A stretch of DNA of 64,000 bases from Streptomyces sp. HUAS YS2 (GTDB lineage: Bacteria; Actinomycetota; Actinomycetes; Streptomycetales; Streptomycetaceae): assembly GCF_033343995.1 (NCBI RefSeq), contig NZ_CP137573.1, positions 6,171,001 through 6,235,000 on the forward strand. Direction: 5' to 3'. The notes beneath the pieces were generated by a model that did no database searches, was not told the DNA's origin, and worked only from the letters and a program-made list of their open reading frames with translations. The stretch's first letter is position 1. Every line of letters begins with the position of its first letter. Positions 33,990 through 43,770 of the stretch are shown piece by piece. Made by a program: the position numbers and the translations under genes.

Positions 33990-35273
33990 GTGGCTCACGA
34001 CGACCCGTACCTGATCATCTCCTCCGACTGCCATGCCGGGCTGCCCACCGAGCAGTACCGGCCCTATCTGGACAGCCGTTTCCACCGTGCCTTCGACGAG
34101 TTCCTCGCCGGCCGGGACGCCCGCCGCGAGGCGATGACGCGGCTCGGTGTGCGCAACGAGACCTTCGCCGAGAAATGGTTCAGCGACAACGAGGAAGGAC
34201 TGCGCGGCGGCTGGGACGCCGCCCAGCGGCTCAAGGAGCTCGACGGCGACGGTGTCGCCGCCGAGGTCGTCTTTCCCGACGCGGACGCCGTCGACAGCCA
34301 GACCGCCGCGCCGTTCGGCGTCGGCCTCGGGCTCTCCGGCGACCAGGACCCCGAGCTCGGCATGGCGGGCGCGCAGGCGCACAACCGCTGGCTCGCCGAG
34401 TTCGTCGGCCAGAACCCCGAACGGCACTGCGGCGTCGCGCTGCTGCCGGTCACCGCCGACACCGACAAGGTCGTCGCCGAGATCCACCGGGCCAAGGAGT
34501 CCGGGCTCGGGGCGTTGATGATCCCGTCGATGTGGGTGGACAAGGAGCCGTACCACGACCGCCGTTACGACCCGGTCTGGGCGGCCGCCGCCGAGACCGG
34601 GATGCCGCTGGTCACCCACTCCGGGGCCGCGCCCCGCGAGGAGTACGGCGACCACCTCGGCATCTACGTCTCCGAGGTCACCTGGTGGCCCGCCCGGCCG
34701 CTGTGGTTCCTGCTCTGGTCCGGCGTCTTCGAGCGCCACCCGGGGCTGCGGTTCGGCGTCGCCGAGTCCGGCTGCTGGTGGCTGCCGAACCTGCTGTGGT
34801 TCATGGACCGGCTCTACCTCGGCGCGCACGGCGGCAAGAAGCTGTCCCCGTTCGCCGAGCTGAGGCGGCCGCCCAGCGAGTACCTCGACCGGCAGGTGTT
34901 CGTCTGCGCCACCAACACCAAGCGGCGCGAGCTGGCCCAGCGCTACGAGATCGGCATCGACAACATCCTGTGGGGCAGCGACTTCCCGCACCCCGAGGGC
35001 ACCTGGCCGCGCACCCGGGCCTGGCTGCGCGACACCTTCCACGACATCCCGGTCGACGAGACCCGGCGGATGCTGGGCCTGGCCGCCGCGGAGGTCTTCG
35101 GCTTCGACGTCGAGAAGCTGGCCCCGATCGCCCGCCGGATCGGCCCCACCCCGGCCGAGCTCGGGCAGTCGGAGGACCAGGCGGCCGTGGCCGCGTCCTG
35201 GGCGCGCTCGCGCGAGACCGGCCGGCACTGGCTGACCGGGAACGACTTCCCGGTGATCGGAGCGACGCCATGA
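33990..35273 (+). CDS. Amidohydrolase-2 family protein A
   Basis: This 427-aa metal-dependent TIM-barrel hydrolase or decarboxylase is of the ACMSD-like type. The N-terminal metal motif is IISSDCHAG, followed by AEVVFPDADAVDS, MPLVTHSGAAPREEYG, FGVAESGCWWLPNLLWFMDR and DNILWGSDFPHPEGTWP, whose Asp completes the metal site. GTG 33990 lies 10 nt after the SDR stop. It is a paralogue of the next gene with the same motif order, suggesting two successive steps or a hetero-oligomer. Confidence 0.88.
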   Translation: MAHDDPYLIISSDCHAGLPTEQYRPYLDSRFHRAFDEFLAGRDARREAMTRLGVRNETFAEKWFSDNEEGLRGGWDAAQRLKELDGDGVAAEVVFPDADAVDSQTAAPFGVGLGLSGDQDPELGMAGAQAHNRWLAEFVGQNPERHCGVALLPVTADTDKVVAEIHRAKESGLGALMIPSMWVDKEPYHDRRYDPVWAAAAETGMPLVTHSGAAPREEYGDHLGIYVSEVTWWPARPLWFLLWSGVFERHPGLRFGVAESGCWWLPNLLWFMDRLYLGAHGGKKLSPFAELRRPPSEYLDRQVFVCATNTKRRELAQRYEIGIDNILWGSDFPHPEGTWPRTRAWLRDTFHDIPVDETRRMLGLAAAEVFGFDVEKLAPIARRIGPTPAELGQSEDQAAVAASWARSRETGRHWLTGNDFPVIGATP

Positions 35274-36496
35274 CGGACCGGTACACCGTCATCTCGGCGG
35301 ACTGCCACGCCGGCGCGGACCTGCTGGACTACAAGCCGTACCTGGAGAAGCGGTACCACGACGAGTTCGACGCCTGGGCGGCCGGCTACGTCAACCCGTA
35401 CGAGGACCTGCTCGCCGACACCGCCGACCGGAACTGGAACTCGCAGCGCCGGCTGCGCGAGCTGGAGGCGGACGGCATCGTCGCCGAGGTCGTCTTCCCC
35501 AACACCATCCCGCCGTTCTTCCCCAAGGCCTCGCTGATGGCCCAGCCGCCGAGCCCGGCCGAGTACGAACAGCGCTGGGCCGGGCTCCAGGCCCACAACC
35601 GCTGGCTCGCGGACTTCTGCGCGGACGCGCCGGGGCGGCGGGCGGGCGTGGCGCAGATCCTGCTGAACGACGTGGACGAGGCGGTACGGGAGATCCGACG
35701 CACCCGCGAGGCAGGGCTCACCGGCGGCATCCTGCTGCCCGGTGTCCCGCCCGGTTCGCCCGTGCCCGAGCTGTACTCGGAGGCGTACGACCCGATCTGG
35801 GCGGTCTGCTCGGAGCTCGGCGTGCCGGTCAACCACCACGGTGGGTCGGCGTCGCCGCCGCTCGGCGACGAGCCGGCGGCGCGGGCGGTCTTCATGGTGG
35901 AGACGACCTGGTTCTCGCACCGGGCGCTGTGGCACCTGATCTTCGGCGGGGCGTTCCGGCGCCACCCGGACCTGAAGCTGGTGCTGACCGAGCAGGGTTC
36001 GGGCTGGATCCCGGGCGTCCTCGAGATGCTGGACTACTACCACGGGCGGCTGGTGGCGGCCTCCGCGAAGGCGTCGACGGCGGAGTCGAAGTTCGGCGCC
36101 GGCCTGGCGGAGTCCATGGGGCGCGGGCCCTCCGAGGTGTGGCGGGAGAACTGCTACGTCGGCGCGAGCTTCATGCGCCCGCACGAGGTGCCGCTGCGCG
36201 ACCGGATCGGCCTCGACAAGATCATGTGGGGCAGCGACTACCCGCACGACGAGGGCACCACCCCGTACTCCCGGGAGGGCCTGCGGATCGCCTACGCGGG
36301 TCTGCCGCGGGAGGAGGTCGCGGCGATGGCGGGCGGCAACGCGGCCCGCGTCTACGGCTTCGACCTGGCGTACCTGGACACCCTGGCGGCGGTGCACGGC
36401 CCGACGGTGGCGGAGATCGCCGAGCCGCTGAAGGAGGTGCCGGACGGGGCGACCAGCCCGGCCTTCGCCCCGGGCGGGTCGGTCCGCGTGTGGTGA
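35270..36496 (+). CDS. Amidohydrolase-2 family protein B
   Basis: This 408-aa paralogue of the preceding protein has VISADCHAGADLLDYKPYLEKRYHDEF, AEVVFPNTIPPFF, VPVNHHGGSASP, LVLTEQGSGWIPGVLEMLDYY and DKIMWGSDYPHDEGTTPYS. ATG 35270 overlaps the previous stop as ATGA, so both amidohydrolases are made together. The family includes decarboxylases and hydrolases of ring-derived acids; the substrate here is unknown. Confidence 0.88.
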   Translation: MTDRYTVISADCHAGADLLDYKPYLEKRYHDEFDAWAAGYVNPYEDLLADTADRNWNSQRRLRELEADGIVAEVVFPNTIPPFFPKASLMAQPPSPAEYEQRWAGLQAHNRWLADFCADAPGRRAGVAQILLNDVDEAVREIRRTREAGLTGGILLPGVPPGSPVPELYSEAYDPIWAVCSELGVPVNHHGGSASPPLGDEPAARAVFMVETTWFSHRALWHLIFGGAFRRHPDLKLVLTEQGSGWIPGVLEMLDYYHGRLVAASAKASTAESKFGAGLAESMGRGPSEVWRENCYVGASFMRPHEVPLRDRIGLDKIMWGSDYPHDEGTTPYSREGLRIAYAGLPREEVAAMAGGNAARVYGFDLAYLDTLAAVHGPTVAEIAEPLKEVPDGATSPAFAPGGSVRVW

Positions 36497-36520
36497 GCGA
36501 GCGGGTGAGAACCTCCCGGG

Positions 36521-37234
36521 GTGACTGAAGCCCCTGTGCACGACGAGGCCCACGGCGGCGGACTCGGCTCGCGCCTGAACTGGCTCCGGGCCGCCGTCCT
36601 CGGCGCGAACGACGGTGTCGTCTCCACCGCGGGTCTCGTCGTGGGCGTAGCCGGAGCGACCGGCTCCCAGGCCGCGCTGCTCACGGCGGGCCTGGCCGGG
36701 CTCCTCGCCGGCTCGATGTCGATGGCGGCGGGGGAGTACGTCTCGGTGTCCACCCAGCGCGACTCGGAGAAGGCGGCGCTGGCCGTCGAGCGGCGCGAGC
36801 TGAAGGAGCGACCCGAGGCCGAACTCGCCGAGCTGACCGGGCTGCTGGCGGCCCGCGGGCTCTCTCCGGACGTCGCCCGCGAGGCCGCCGAGCAGCTCAC
36901 CGAACGCGACGCGCTGCGCGCCCACGCCCGGGTCGAGCTGGGCATCGACCCGGACGAGCTGACCAACCCCTGGCACGCGGCCTGGGCGAGCTTCCTGGCC
37001 TTCACGGTCGGCGCGCTCCTGCCGCTGCTGGCGATCGTGCTGCCGGCGGCCGACGACCGGCTGTGGATCACGGTCCTGTCCGTCCTCGCCGCCCTGGCCT
37101 TCACCGGCTGGTGGAGCGCCCGGCTCGGCGCCGCGCCGCCCGCTCGCGCGGTTCTCCGCAACGTCGTGGGCGGCGCGCTCGCGATGGGGGTGACGTACGC
37201 GGCGGGGTCGCTGCTGGGGGCGGCGGGGGTCTGA
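36521..37234 (+). CDS. VIT1/CCC1 family membrane transporter
   Basis: This 237-aa protein has five membrane helices. The family signature LGANDGVVSTAGLVVGVAGA is near residue 28 and AGSMSMAAGEYVSVSTQRDSE near residue 65. A charged cytoplasmic domain (residues 90-140) has the Glu-rich metal-binding helices of plant VIT1, then LTNPWHAAWASFLAFTVGALLP. Family members export ferrous iron or manganese from the cytoplasm. GTG 36521 starts 24 nt after the amidohydrolase stop, so cotranscription is possible but functionally unexplained. Confidence 0.88.
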   Translation: MTEAPVHDEAHGGGLGSRLNWLRAAVLGANDGVVSTAGLVVGVAGATGSQAALLTAGLAGLLAGSMSMAAGEYVSVSTQRDSEKAALAVERRELKERPEAELAELTGLLAARGLSPDVAREAAEQLTERDALRAHARVELGIDPDELTNPWHAAWASFLAFTVGALLPLLAIVLPAADDRLWITVLSVLAALAFTGWWSARLGAAPPARAVLRNVVGGALAMGVTYAAGSLLGAAGV

Positions 37235-37313
37235 CCGGGTGTGTTCCGGCGACTCCTCGGACGGCGCACGGCGTTGTCGGAAGCCGCCAAAGCCTGCTGA
37301 CATCACGTCTTAC

Positions 37314-37327
37314 TTACTTGTTGGTAA
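37314..37327. promoter_or_regulatory. Candidate operator TTAC-N6-GTAA
   Basis: TTACTTGTTGGTAA lies 43 bp upstream of the hydroxylase gene in an AT-rich island, within TTACTTACTTGTTGGTAATG. The TTAC/GTAA half-sites resemble TetR-type sites of lipid catabolic genes. No cognate regulator gene is adjacent. Confidence 0.4.
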
Positions 37328-37369
37328 TGACGTCTGGCGGACCTCGACACCCGCCTCTACCTTCGTCGC

Positions 37370-38254
37370 ATGCCGAACCTGCCCGATGCCGTCCTGTGGT
37401 CCATACCCGCATTCGTGCTGCTCACGATCGTGGAGATGGTGAGCTACCGGATCCATCCGGACGAGGACAAGGCCGGGTACGAGTCCAAGGACGCCGCCAC
37501 CAGCGTCGGCATGGGCCTCGGCAGCCTGGTCTTCGACTTCTTCTGGAAGATCCCGATCGTCGCGATCTACACCGCGGTCCACGAGCTCACCCCGCTGCGG
37601 GTGCCCGTGCTGTGGTGGACGATCCCGCTGATGCTCCTCGCGCAGGACTTCTGCTACTACTGGCAACACCGGGGCCACCACGTGGTGCGCATCCTGTGGG
37701 CCTCCCACGTGGTGCACCACAGCAGCCGCAGGTTCAACCTCAGCACCGCGCTCCGGCAGCCCTGGACCGGGTTCACCTCCTGGCCGTTCTATCTGCCGAT
37801 GGTCGCGCTCGGCGTGCACCCGGCGGCGGTCGCCTTCTGCTCCTCGGTGAGCCTGGTGTACCAGTTCTGGATCCACACCGAGCGCATCGACAAGATGCCG
37901 CGCCCCTTCGAGTACGTCCTCAACACGCCCTCCCACCACCGCGTGCACCACGCCTCGCAGGGCGGCTACCTGGACCGGAACTTCGGCGGCATCCTGATCG
38001 TCTGGGACCGCCTGTTCGGTTCCTGGGTCGGCGAGACCGCGAAGCCCGAGTTCGGCCTGACCAAGAACATCAGCACGTACAACCCGCTGCGCGTCGCCAC
38101 CCACGAGTACGCCGCCATCGCCCGTGACGTCCGTGCCGCCGCCAACTGGAGAGAGCGCGCAGGGCGGGTGTTCCGCGGGCCGGGCTGGCAGCCGGGCCCG
38201 CGGCCCGACGGCCGTCCCGAGACCGGACCCGCCGCCCCGGAGGCCGTCGCGTGA
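37370..38254 (+). CDS. Sterol desaturase/fatty acid hydroxylase superfamily membrane enzyme
   Basis: This 294-aa integral membrane di-iron enzyme has about four hydrophobic segments. The superfamily histidine boxes are all present: QHRGHH near residue 100, HVVHHSS near residue 112, FWIHTE and HHRVHHAS near residue 190. The superfamily covers sterol desaturases, fatty acid hydroxylases and alkylglycerol monooxygenase; size and box spacing fit the last. The reading frame overlaps the lysoplasmalogenase start, arguing for a shared lipid substrate. The Pro/Gly-rich C-terminus (GWQPGPRPDGRPETG) is unstructured. Confidence 0.88.
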   Translation: MPNLPDAVLWSIPAFVLLTIVEMVSYRIHPDEDKAGYESKDAATSVGMGLGSLVFDFFWKIPIVAIYTAVHELTPLRVPVLWWTIPLMLLAQDFCYYWQHRGHHVVRILWASHVVHHSSRRFNLSTALRQPWTGFTSWPFYLPMVALGVHPAAVAFCSSVSLVYQFWIHTERIDKMPRPFEYVLNTPSHHRVHHASQGGYLDRNFGGILIVWDRLFGSWVGETAKPEFGLTKNISTYNPLRVATHEYAAIARDVRAAANWRERAGRVFRGPGWQPGPRPDGRPETGPAAPEAVA

Positions 38255-38910
38255 AGACCCCCGCGCTCTCCCGGGCCCTCCTCGGTGCCTTCCTGCTCGC
38301 CGCCGTCGTCGACCTCGTCTCGCTGCTCGCCGGCGCCGACCTCGGCCACCTCGTCGCCAAGCCGCTGCTCCTGCCGCTGCTCGCCGCGTACGCCACCACA
38401 CGCGGCGCTCCGCGGCTGCTGGTGGCCGCGCTGCTGCTCGGCTGGGGCGGCGACGTCCTGCTGCTCTCCGAAGCGGACTGGGCGTTCCTCGCCGGCATGG
38501 GCTCCTTCGCCGTCGGCCACATCTGCTACCTGGCGCTGTTCGGCCGCAGCGGCCACTCCCCGTTCCTCCTGGCCGTGTACGGCGTCGTGCTCACCGGCAC
38601 CGTGACCGCGCTCTGGTCCGACCTGCCCGCCGGCCTGCGCGTGCCGGTCACCGGGTACTCGCTGCTGCTCACCGCCATGGCGTACCGGTCCAGCTCGCGC
38701 GGGCTCGTCGCCGGGGCGGGCGGGGCGCTGTTCCTGCTGTCCGACACGCTGATCGCCACCGGCATCGCCGACTGGCCGCAGCCGCCGGTGCCGGACTTCT
38801 GGGTCATGCTGACCTACATCGCCGCGCAGTACTTGCTGACCGTGGGCGTGCTGGGTGCGGAGTCGTCAGCTCCGGATTCGGAGTACGGTGAGCGTCGTAC
38901 AACCGTCTGA
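38251..38910 (+). CDS. Lysoplasmalogenase (YhhN/TMEM86 family)
   Basis: This 219-aa protein has seven or eight membrane helices and the YhhN pattern: VAKPLLLPLLAAYA, LLLGWGGDVLLL, FLAGMGSFAVGHICYLALF and ALFLLSDTLIA, in which the Asp residues of GGDVLL and LSDTL are the conserved acidic pair. TMEM86B hydrolyses the vinyl-ether bond of lysoplasmalogen to aldehyde and glycerophospho head group. GTG 38251 overlaps the hydroxylase stop as GTGA, a strong sign of joint function. Confidence 0.87.
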   Translation: MKTPALSRALLGAFLLAAVVDLVSLLAGADLGHLVAKPLLLPLLAAYATTRGAPRLLVAALLLGWGGDVLLLSEADWAFLAGMGSFAVGHICYLALFGRSGHSPFLLAVYGVVLTGTVTALWSDLPAGLRVPVTGYSLLLTAMAYRSSSRGLVAGAGGALFLLSDTLIATGIADWPQPPVPDFWVMLTYIAAQYLLTVGVLGAESSAPDSEYGERRTTV

Positions 38911-38928
38911 CAGCAAGGACCGTCCACC

Positions 38929-39972
38929 ATGCGCGCCACCACCATCCACGCCCCGTTCGACATGCGCGTGGAGGACGTGCCCGACCCGGTGATCCAGCGG
39001 CCGACGGACGTCGTGCTGCGGGTGCTGCGCGCCTGCATCTGCGGCAGCGACCTGTGGGCCTACCGGGGCGAGTCCGCCCGGCAGCCCGGCCAGCGCATCG
39101 GCCACGAGTTCCTCGGCGTCGTCGAGGAGGCCGGCTCCGAGGTCTCCGGCTTCGCGCCCGGCGACCTCGTCGTCGCGCCGTTCGTATGGTCCGACGGCAC
39201 CTGCGACTACTGCCACGAGGGCCTGCAGACCTCCTGCCCGCAGGGCGGCTTCTGGGGCTCGGTGGGCTCCGACGGCGGCCAGGGCGAGGCCGTGCGGGTG
39301 CCCTTCGCCGACGGCACCCTGGTCAAGCTGCCCGCCGACGCCGCCTCCGACGACCGGCTGCTCACCGCGCTGCTCGCGCTGTCCGACGTCCTCGGCACCG
39401 GCCACCACGCCGCGCTCGGCGCGGGCGTGCGGCCCGGCTCCACGGTCGCGGTCGTCGGCGACGGCGCGGTCGGCCTGTGCGGCGTCCTCGCCGCGAAGCG
39501 GCTCGGCGCCGAGCGGATCATCGCGCTCGGCCGGCACACCGCCCGCACCGACATCGCCCGCACCTTCGGCGCCACCGACGTCGTCGCCGAGCGCGGCGAG
39601 GCCGCGGAGGCGGCCGTCCGCGAACTGACCGGCGGCCAGGGCGCGCATGCCGTCATCGAGGCCGTCGGCACCGAGCAGTCCATGCGCACCGCCGTCGCCA
39701 TCACCCGCGACGGCGGCGCGATCGGCTACGTCGGCGTCCCGCACGGCAGCGGCACCGGCCTCGACCTGTCCGTCATGTTCGACCGCAACATCGCCCTGCG
39801 CGGGGGCGTCGCCCCGGTCCGCGCGTACATCCCCGAGCTGCTCCCCGACGTCCTGAACGGCACCGTCGACCCGTCCCCGGTCTTCGACCTGACCGTCGGC
39901 CTCGACGGCGTCCCCGCCGGCTACAAGTCCATGGACGAGCGCACCGCCCTCAAGGTCCTGGTCAAGCCGTAG
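38929..39972 (+). CDS. Zinc-dependent medium-chain alcohol dehydrogenase
   Basis: This 347-aa MDR enzyme has the catalytic zinc ligands in ACICGSDLWAYRG (Cys) and IGHEFLGVVEEAG (His-Glu). The structural-zinc loop is reduced to TCDYCHEGLQTSC, with three Cys. The Rossmann motif is VAVVGDGAVGLCGVLAAKRLGAE. It starts 18 nt after the lysoplasmalogenase with AAGGA as ribosome site, so it is probably in the same transcript. Acting on a long-chain aldehyde or alcohol released by the upstream enzymes is a reasonable guess. Confidence 0.9.
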   Translation: MRATTIHAPFDMRVEDVPDPVIQRPTDVVLRVLRACICGSDLWAYRGESARQPGQRIGHEFLGVVEEAGSEVSGFAPGDLVVAPFVWSDGTCDYCHEGLQTSCPQGGFWGSVGSDGGQGEAVRVPFADGTLVKLPADAASDDRLLTALLALSDVLGTGHHAALGAGVRPGSTVAVVGDGAVGLCGVLAAKRLGAERIIALGRHTARTDIARTFGATDVVAERGEAAEAAVRELTGGQGAHAVIEAVGTEQSMRTAVAITRDGGAIGYVGVPHGSGTGLDLSVMFDRNIALRGGVAPVRAYIPELLPDVLNGTVDPSPVFDLTVGLDGVPAGYKSMDERTALKVLVKP

Positions 39973-39985
39973 GGGTACGGGCGGC

Positions 39986-40028
39986 TGCCGACCGGTCGCC
40001 GGCCGAGCGGCCGGCGACGCCGTCGGCA
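39986..40028. terminator. Two-part hairpin terminator
   Basis: The inner stem 39995-40004 with 40009-40018 (10 bp, GAGC loop) is enclosed by TGCCGAC (39986-39992) and GTCGGCA (40022-40028). It sits 14 nt after the dehydrogenase stop, between convergent genes. Confidence 0.75.
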
Positions 40029-40237
40029 GCCTGCCCCGCCCGCAGGCGGCGGGCAGGGCGGGGCTGCTCGGCCTGCCCCCGCGGCCCGGGCGGAAGCCGC
40101 CCCACCCGGCCCCGGCCCCGGCCGCCGGCCTGCTCGCCCTGTGGCCGCCCCGCCCGCCCGCGGCGGGCCCGGTCGCACTGCTCGGGCTCCCGGGGGTGGG
40201 TCCGTGGCGCCCCGGCGCCTCGCCGGATCCCCACCCC
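40029..40237. other. Extremely GC-rich spacer with simple-sequence character
   Basis: These 209 bases consist of GGCCGG/CCCGCC-type runs, including GGCCCCGGCCCCGGCC. Open frames cross it on both strands only because stop codons are AT-rich. I see no gene or regulatory site. Confidence 0.55.
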
Positions 40238-41533
40238 CTAGCGCCACACCGGCTCGTCGCCCCCCTGTACGCCCGGCGGGCGGGACCAGCCCGTCGGGCC
40301 GCCCTCGTACGAGACGGGGGACAGAGCGTGGCGGAGTTGGCCCAGGGGGCCCTGGGACTCCGTTACGTACGCCTCCGGGTCGTAGCGGGGGAGGGCTGTC
40401 GTCAGCCAGTGGCCGGTCTGGGCGAGGGCCAGGCGTACGAGACGGGTGCCGCCCTCCTCGTCCTGCTCGGTCAGGGAGCGCAGTACGGCCGCGGCGAGCA
40501 GATAGCCGGTGCCGTGGTCCAGCGCCTGCGCCGGCAGCACGCCCGGCTGTTCCGCCGAGCCCTCGGTCGCCGCGATGCCCGTCGCGACCTGCACCAGGCT
40601 GTCGAAGCCGCGCCGCTGCCCCCAGGGTCCGTAGTCGCCCCACGCGGACAGCCGGGCGACGACCAGGCCGGGGCGGTGGAGGCCGAACCGGTCCAGGGCG
40701 CCGGGGCGGTAGCCGGTGACCAGGACGTCGGCCGAGTCGAGGAGTTCGTCGAGCGTGCGCCGGTCCGCCGGGCTGTCCAGGTCCAGCGCCGCCGTCCGCT
40801 TCCCTACGGCGGTGTCCGCGTGCTGGTCGGGCAGCTCGGGGTTCCGTGGCGCGTCGATCCGCAGCACGTCCGCGCCGAGCAGCGCCAGCGTCCGCGTCGC
40901 GACCGGCCCGGCGATGACCCTCGTCAGGTCGAGCACCCGCAGCGGACCCGAACGCCGCCTCGGCGGCGCGTCGTCGAGCCGTTCCCGGGTCAGGAGCGGC
41001 CGGGCCGCCACCTCCCGGCCCTGCTCGTGGGCGGCCCACTCCCGCGGCGTGCGCAGGGCGACCGCGAGGCCCCCGGCCGCGTACACCGCCGACTCGACCT
41101 CGACCGCCTTCCGCTCCGCGATCGCCGCCGCGACCGCGTCCACCGACTCCTCGCGCACCCCGAGCCCGGCGAGCAGCGCCGCCCGGTGGTGCGGATAGTT
41201 CGCGTGCGTGCGGACCCAGCCGTCGGCCGCCCGCCAGAAGCGGGACAGCGGCGCGAAGGCGACCGGCGCGCGCCCGTCGACCCGCAGATGACGCTCGCTG
41301 ACGAAGGCCGTGGCGACTGCCCCGTCGTCGACCCGTACCGGCCCCGGCAGGCCCTGCCGCTCCACCGCCGCGAGCCCGGCGACGGCGACCGTCGCCCGGG
41401 CCAGGTCCATCACGGGGAGCCGGGCCGCCAGCAGCCCCGACGGGCCCCCGTACGTCACGCGGTCGAGCAGGGCGGGATCGCCGCCGAGCTCCGCCCACAA
41501 CAACTCCGTACCTGTACGCACTGTGTTGTCCAT
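40238..41533 (-). CDS. CaiB/BaiF family (class III) CoA transferase
   Basis: This 431-aa protein is of the CoA-transferase III family. The core has RPLLTRERLDDAP, then GPLRVLDLTRVIAGPVATRTLALLGADVLRID, where the usual catalytic Asp region would be expected near NPELPDQH. DSADVLVTGYRPGALDRFGL and LSAWGDYGPWGQRRGFDSLVQ follow. The N-terminal 150 residues are atypical (extra domain SERHLRVDGRAPVAFAPLSRFWRAADGWVRTHANYPHHRAALLAGLGV), giving a two-part layout seen in some actinobacterial members. ATG 41533 was chosen; the frame opens a little further upstream into a terminator hairpin. Confidence 0.83.
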   Translation of the reverse strand: MDNTVRTGTELLWAELGGDPALLDRVTYGGPSGLLAARLPVMDLARATVAVAGLAAVERQGLPGPVRVDDGAVATAFVSERHLRVDGRAPVAFAPLSRFWRAADGWVRTHANYPHHRAALLAGLGVREESVDAVAAAIAERKAVEVESAVYAAGGLAVALRTPREWAAHEQGREVAARPLLTRERLDDAPPRRRSGPLRVLDLTRVIAGPVATRTLALLGADVLRIDAPRNPELPDQHADTAVGKRTAALDLDSPADRRTLDELLDSADVLVTGYRPGALDRFGLHRPGLVVARLSAWGDYGPWGQRRGFDSLVQVATGIAATEGSAEQPGVLPAQALDHGTGYLLAAAVLRSLTEQDEEGGTRLVRLALAQTGHWLTTALPRYDPEAYVTESQGPLGQLRHALSPVSYEGGPTGWSRPPGVQGGDEPVWR

Positions 41534-41563
41534 GAGCGCATGATGGCACTGAGTGCCACGCGA

Positions 41564-41599
41564 AAGGGCCCCGGTGTGGTTCATCACACCGGGGCCCTT
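41564..41599 (-). terminator. 15-bp perfect hairpin after the subtilase gene
   Basis: AAGGGCCCCGGTGTG (41564-41578) pairs exactly with 41585-41599 over a 6-nt loop. On the minus strand it follows the subtilase stop by 12 nt and ends in a short T run. Confidence 0.85.
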
Positions 41600-41611
41600 C
41601 ACGGGCGCGCG

Positions 41612-43147
<1,536 letters not shown>

Positions 43148-43215
43148 GGGTTCTCCACATCATCCGTATGTACTGTCCGCGCACCCATTGCGCGTGGACA
43201 GGTGCATGACGAGTG

Positions 43216-43245
43216 AAGCTATCGCTGATCTTCCCGGCACATCAA
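43216..43245 (-). promoter_or_regulatory. Candidate promoter of the subtilase gene
   Basis: On the minus strand TTGATG (43245-43240) and TAGCTT (43221-43216) are 18 nt apart, about 70 bp before the start codon. Confidence 0.5.
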
Positions 43246-43249
43246 TGAG

Positions 43250-43278
43250 TTGACAGGGCCGGATGGAGAAAAAGATCC
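43250..43278 (+). promoter_or_regulatory. Candidate promoter of the acetate-uptake genes
   Basis: A perfect -35 TTGACA at 43250-43255 is followed after 17 nt by AGATCC, a poor -10. It is back to back with the subtilase promoter. Confidence 0.35.
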
Positions 43279-43404
43279 GGTGAACCGCTTCGCCGCGGGC
43301 TCCGTGCCGTTGTGCAGGGGAGGAGCTTCCCCCGGCGGCTCCCGCCCCCTACCCCCAGCGAGGTCCCTTTGTCCATGCCCACCGCAGCGTCGCGAGGAGA
43401 ATCC

Positions 43405-43770
43405 GTGGCTACCGAGGCAACACCGCCGCCCGGCGGAACGGCCACCACACCCGTCCCGCCCACGACCGAGCGTTTCGTCGAGATGCAGGAGAGCGCGGAG
43501 TTCGGCGAACTGCGCCGCACCTACCGCTCGTTCGCCTTCCCCCTGACGATCGGCTTCATCGCCTGGTACCTGCTCTACGTGCTGCTCTCCAACTACGCGG
43601 GCGGCTTCATGGGCACCAAGCTCTTCGGCAACATCAACGTGGCGCTCGTCCTCGGGCTCGGCCAGTTCCTGACCACCTTCCTCATCGCCTGGTTCTACTC
43701 GCGGCACGCGGCCGCGAAGCTCGACCCCAAGGCGGAGGCCATCAAGTCCCGTATGGAGGGCGACGCATGA
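43405..43770 (+). CDS. DUF485 membrane protein, partner of the acetate symporter
   Basis: This 121-aa protein has a Pro/Thr-rich N-terminus, the DUF485 start RFVEMQESAEFGELRRTYRSFAFPLT, and two membrane helices (about residues 50-72 and 85-107, VALVLGLGQFLTTFLIAWFYSRHA). This YjcH-like protein always precedes ActP-type symporters. GTG 43405 has GAGGAGA 4 nt upstream; ATG 43375 would add ten residues. Its stop overlaps the symporter start (ATGA). Confidence 0.85.
   Translation: MATEATPPPGGTATTPVPPTTERFVEMQESAEFGELRRTYRSFAFPLTIGFIAWYLLYVLLSNYAGGFMGTKLFGNINVALVLGLGQFLTTFLIAWFYSRHAAAKLDPKAEAIKSRMEGDA

Noticed and set aside
40029..40237. A 90-codon minus-strand frame in the GC-rich spacer
   Set aside because: Simple-sequence GC runs, no ribosome site, no domain, and open frames on both strands.
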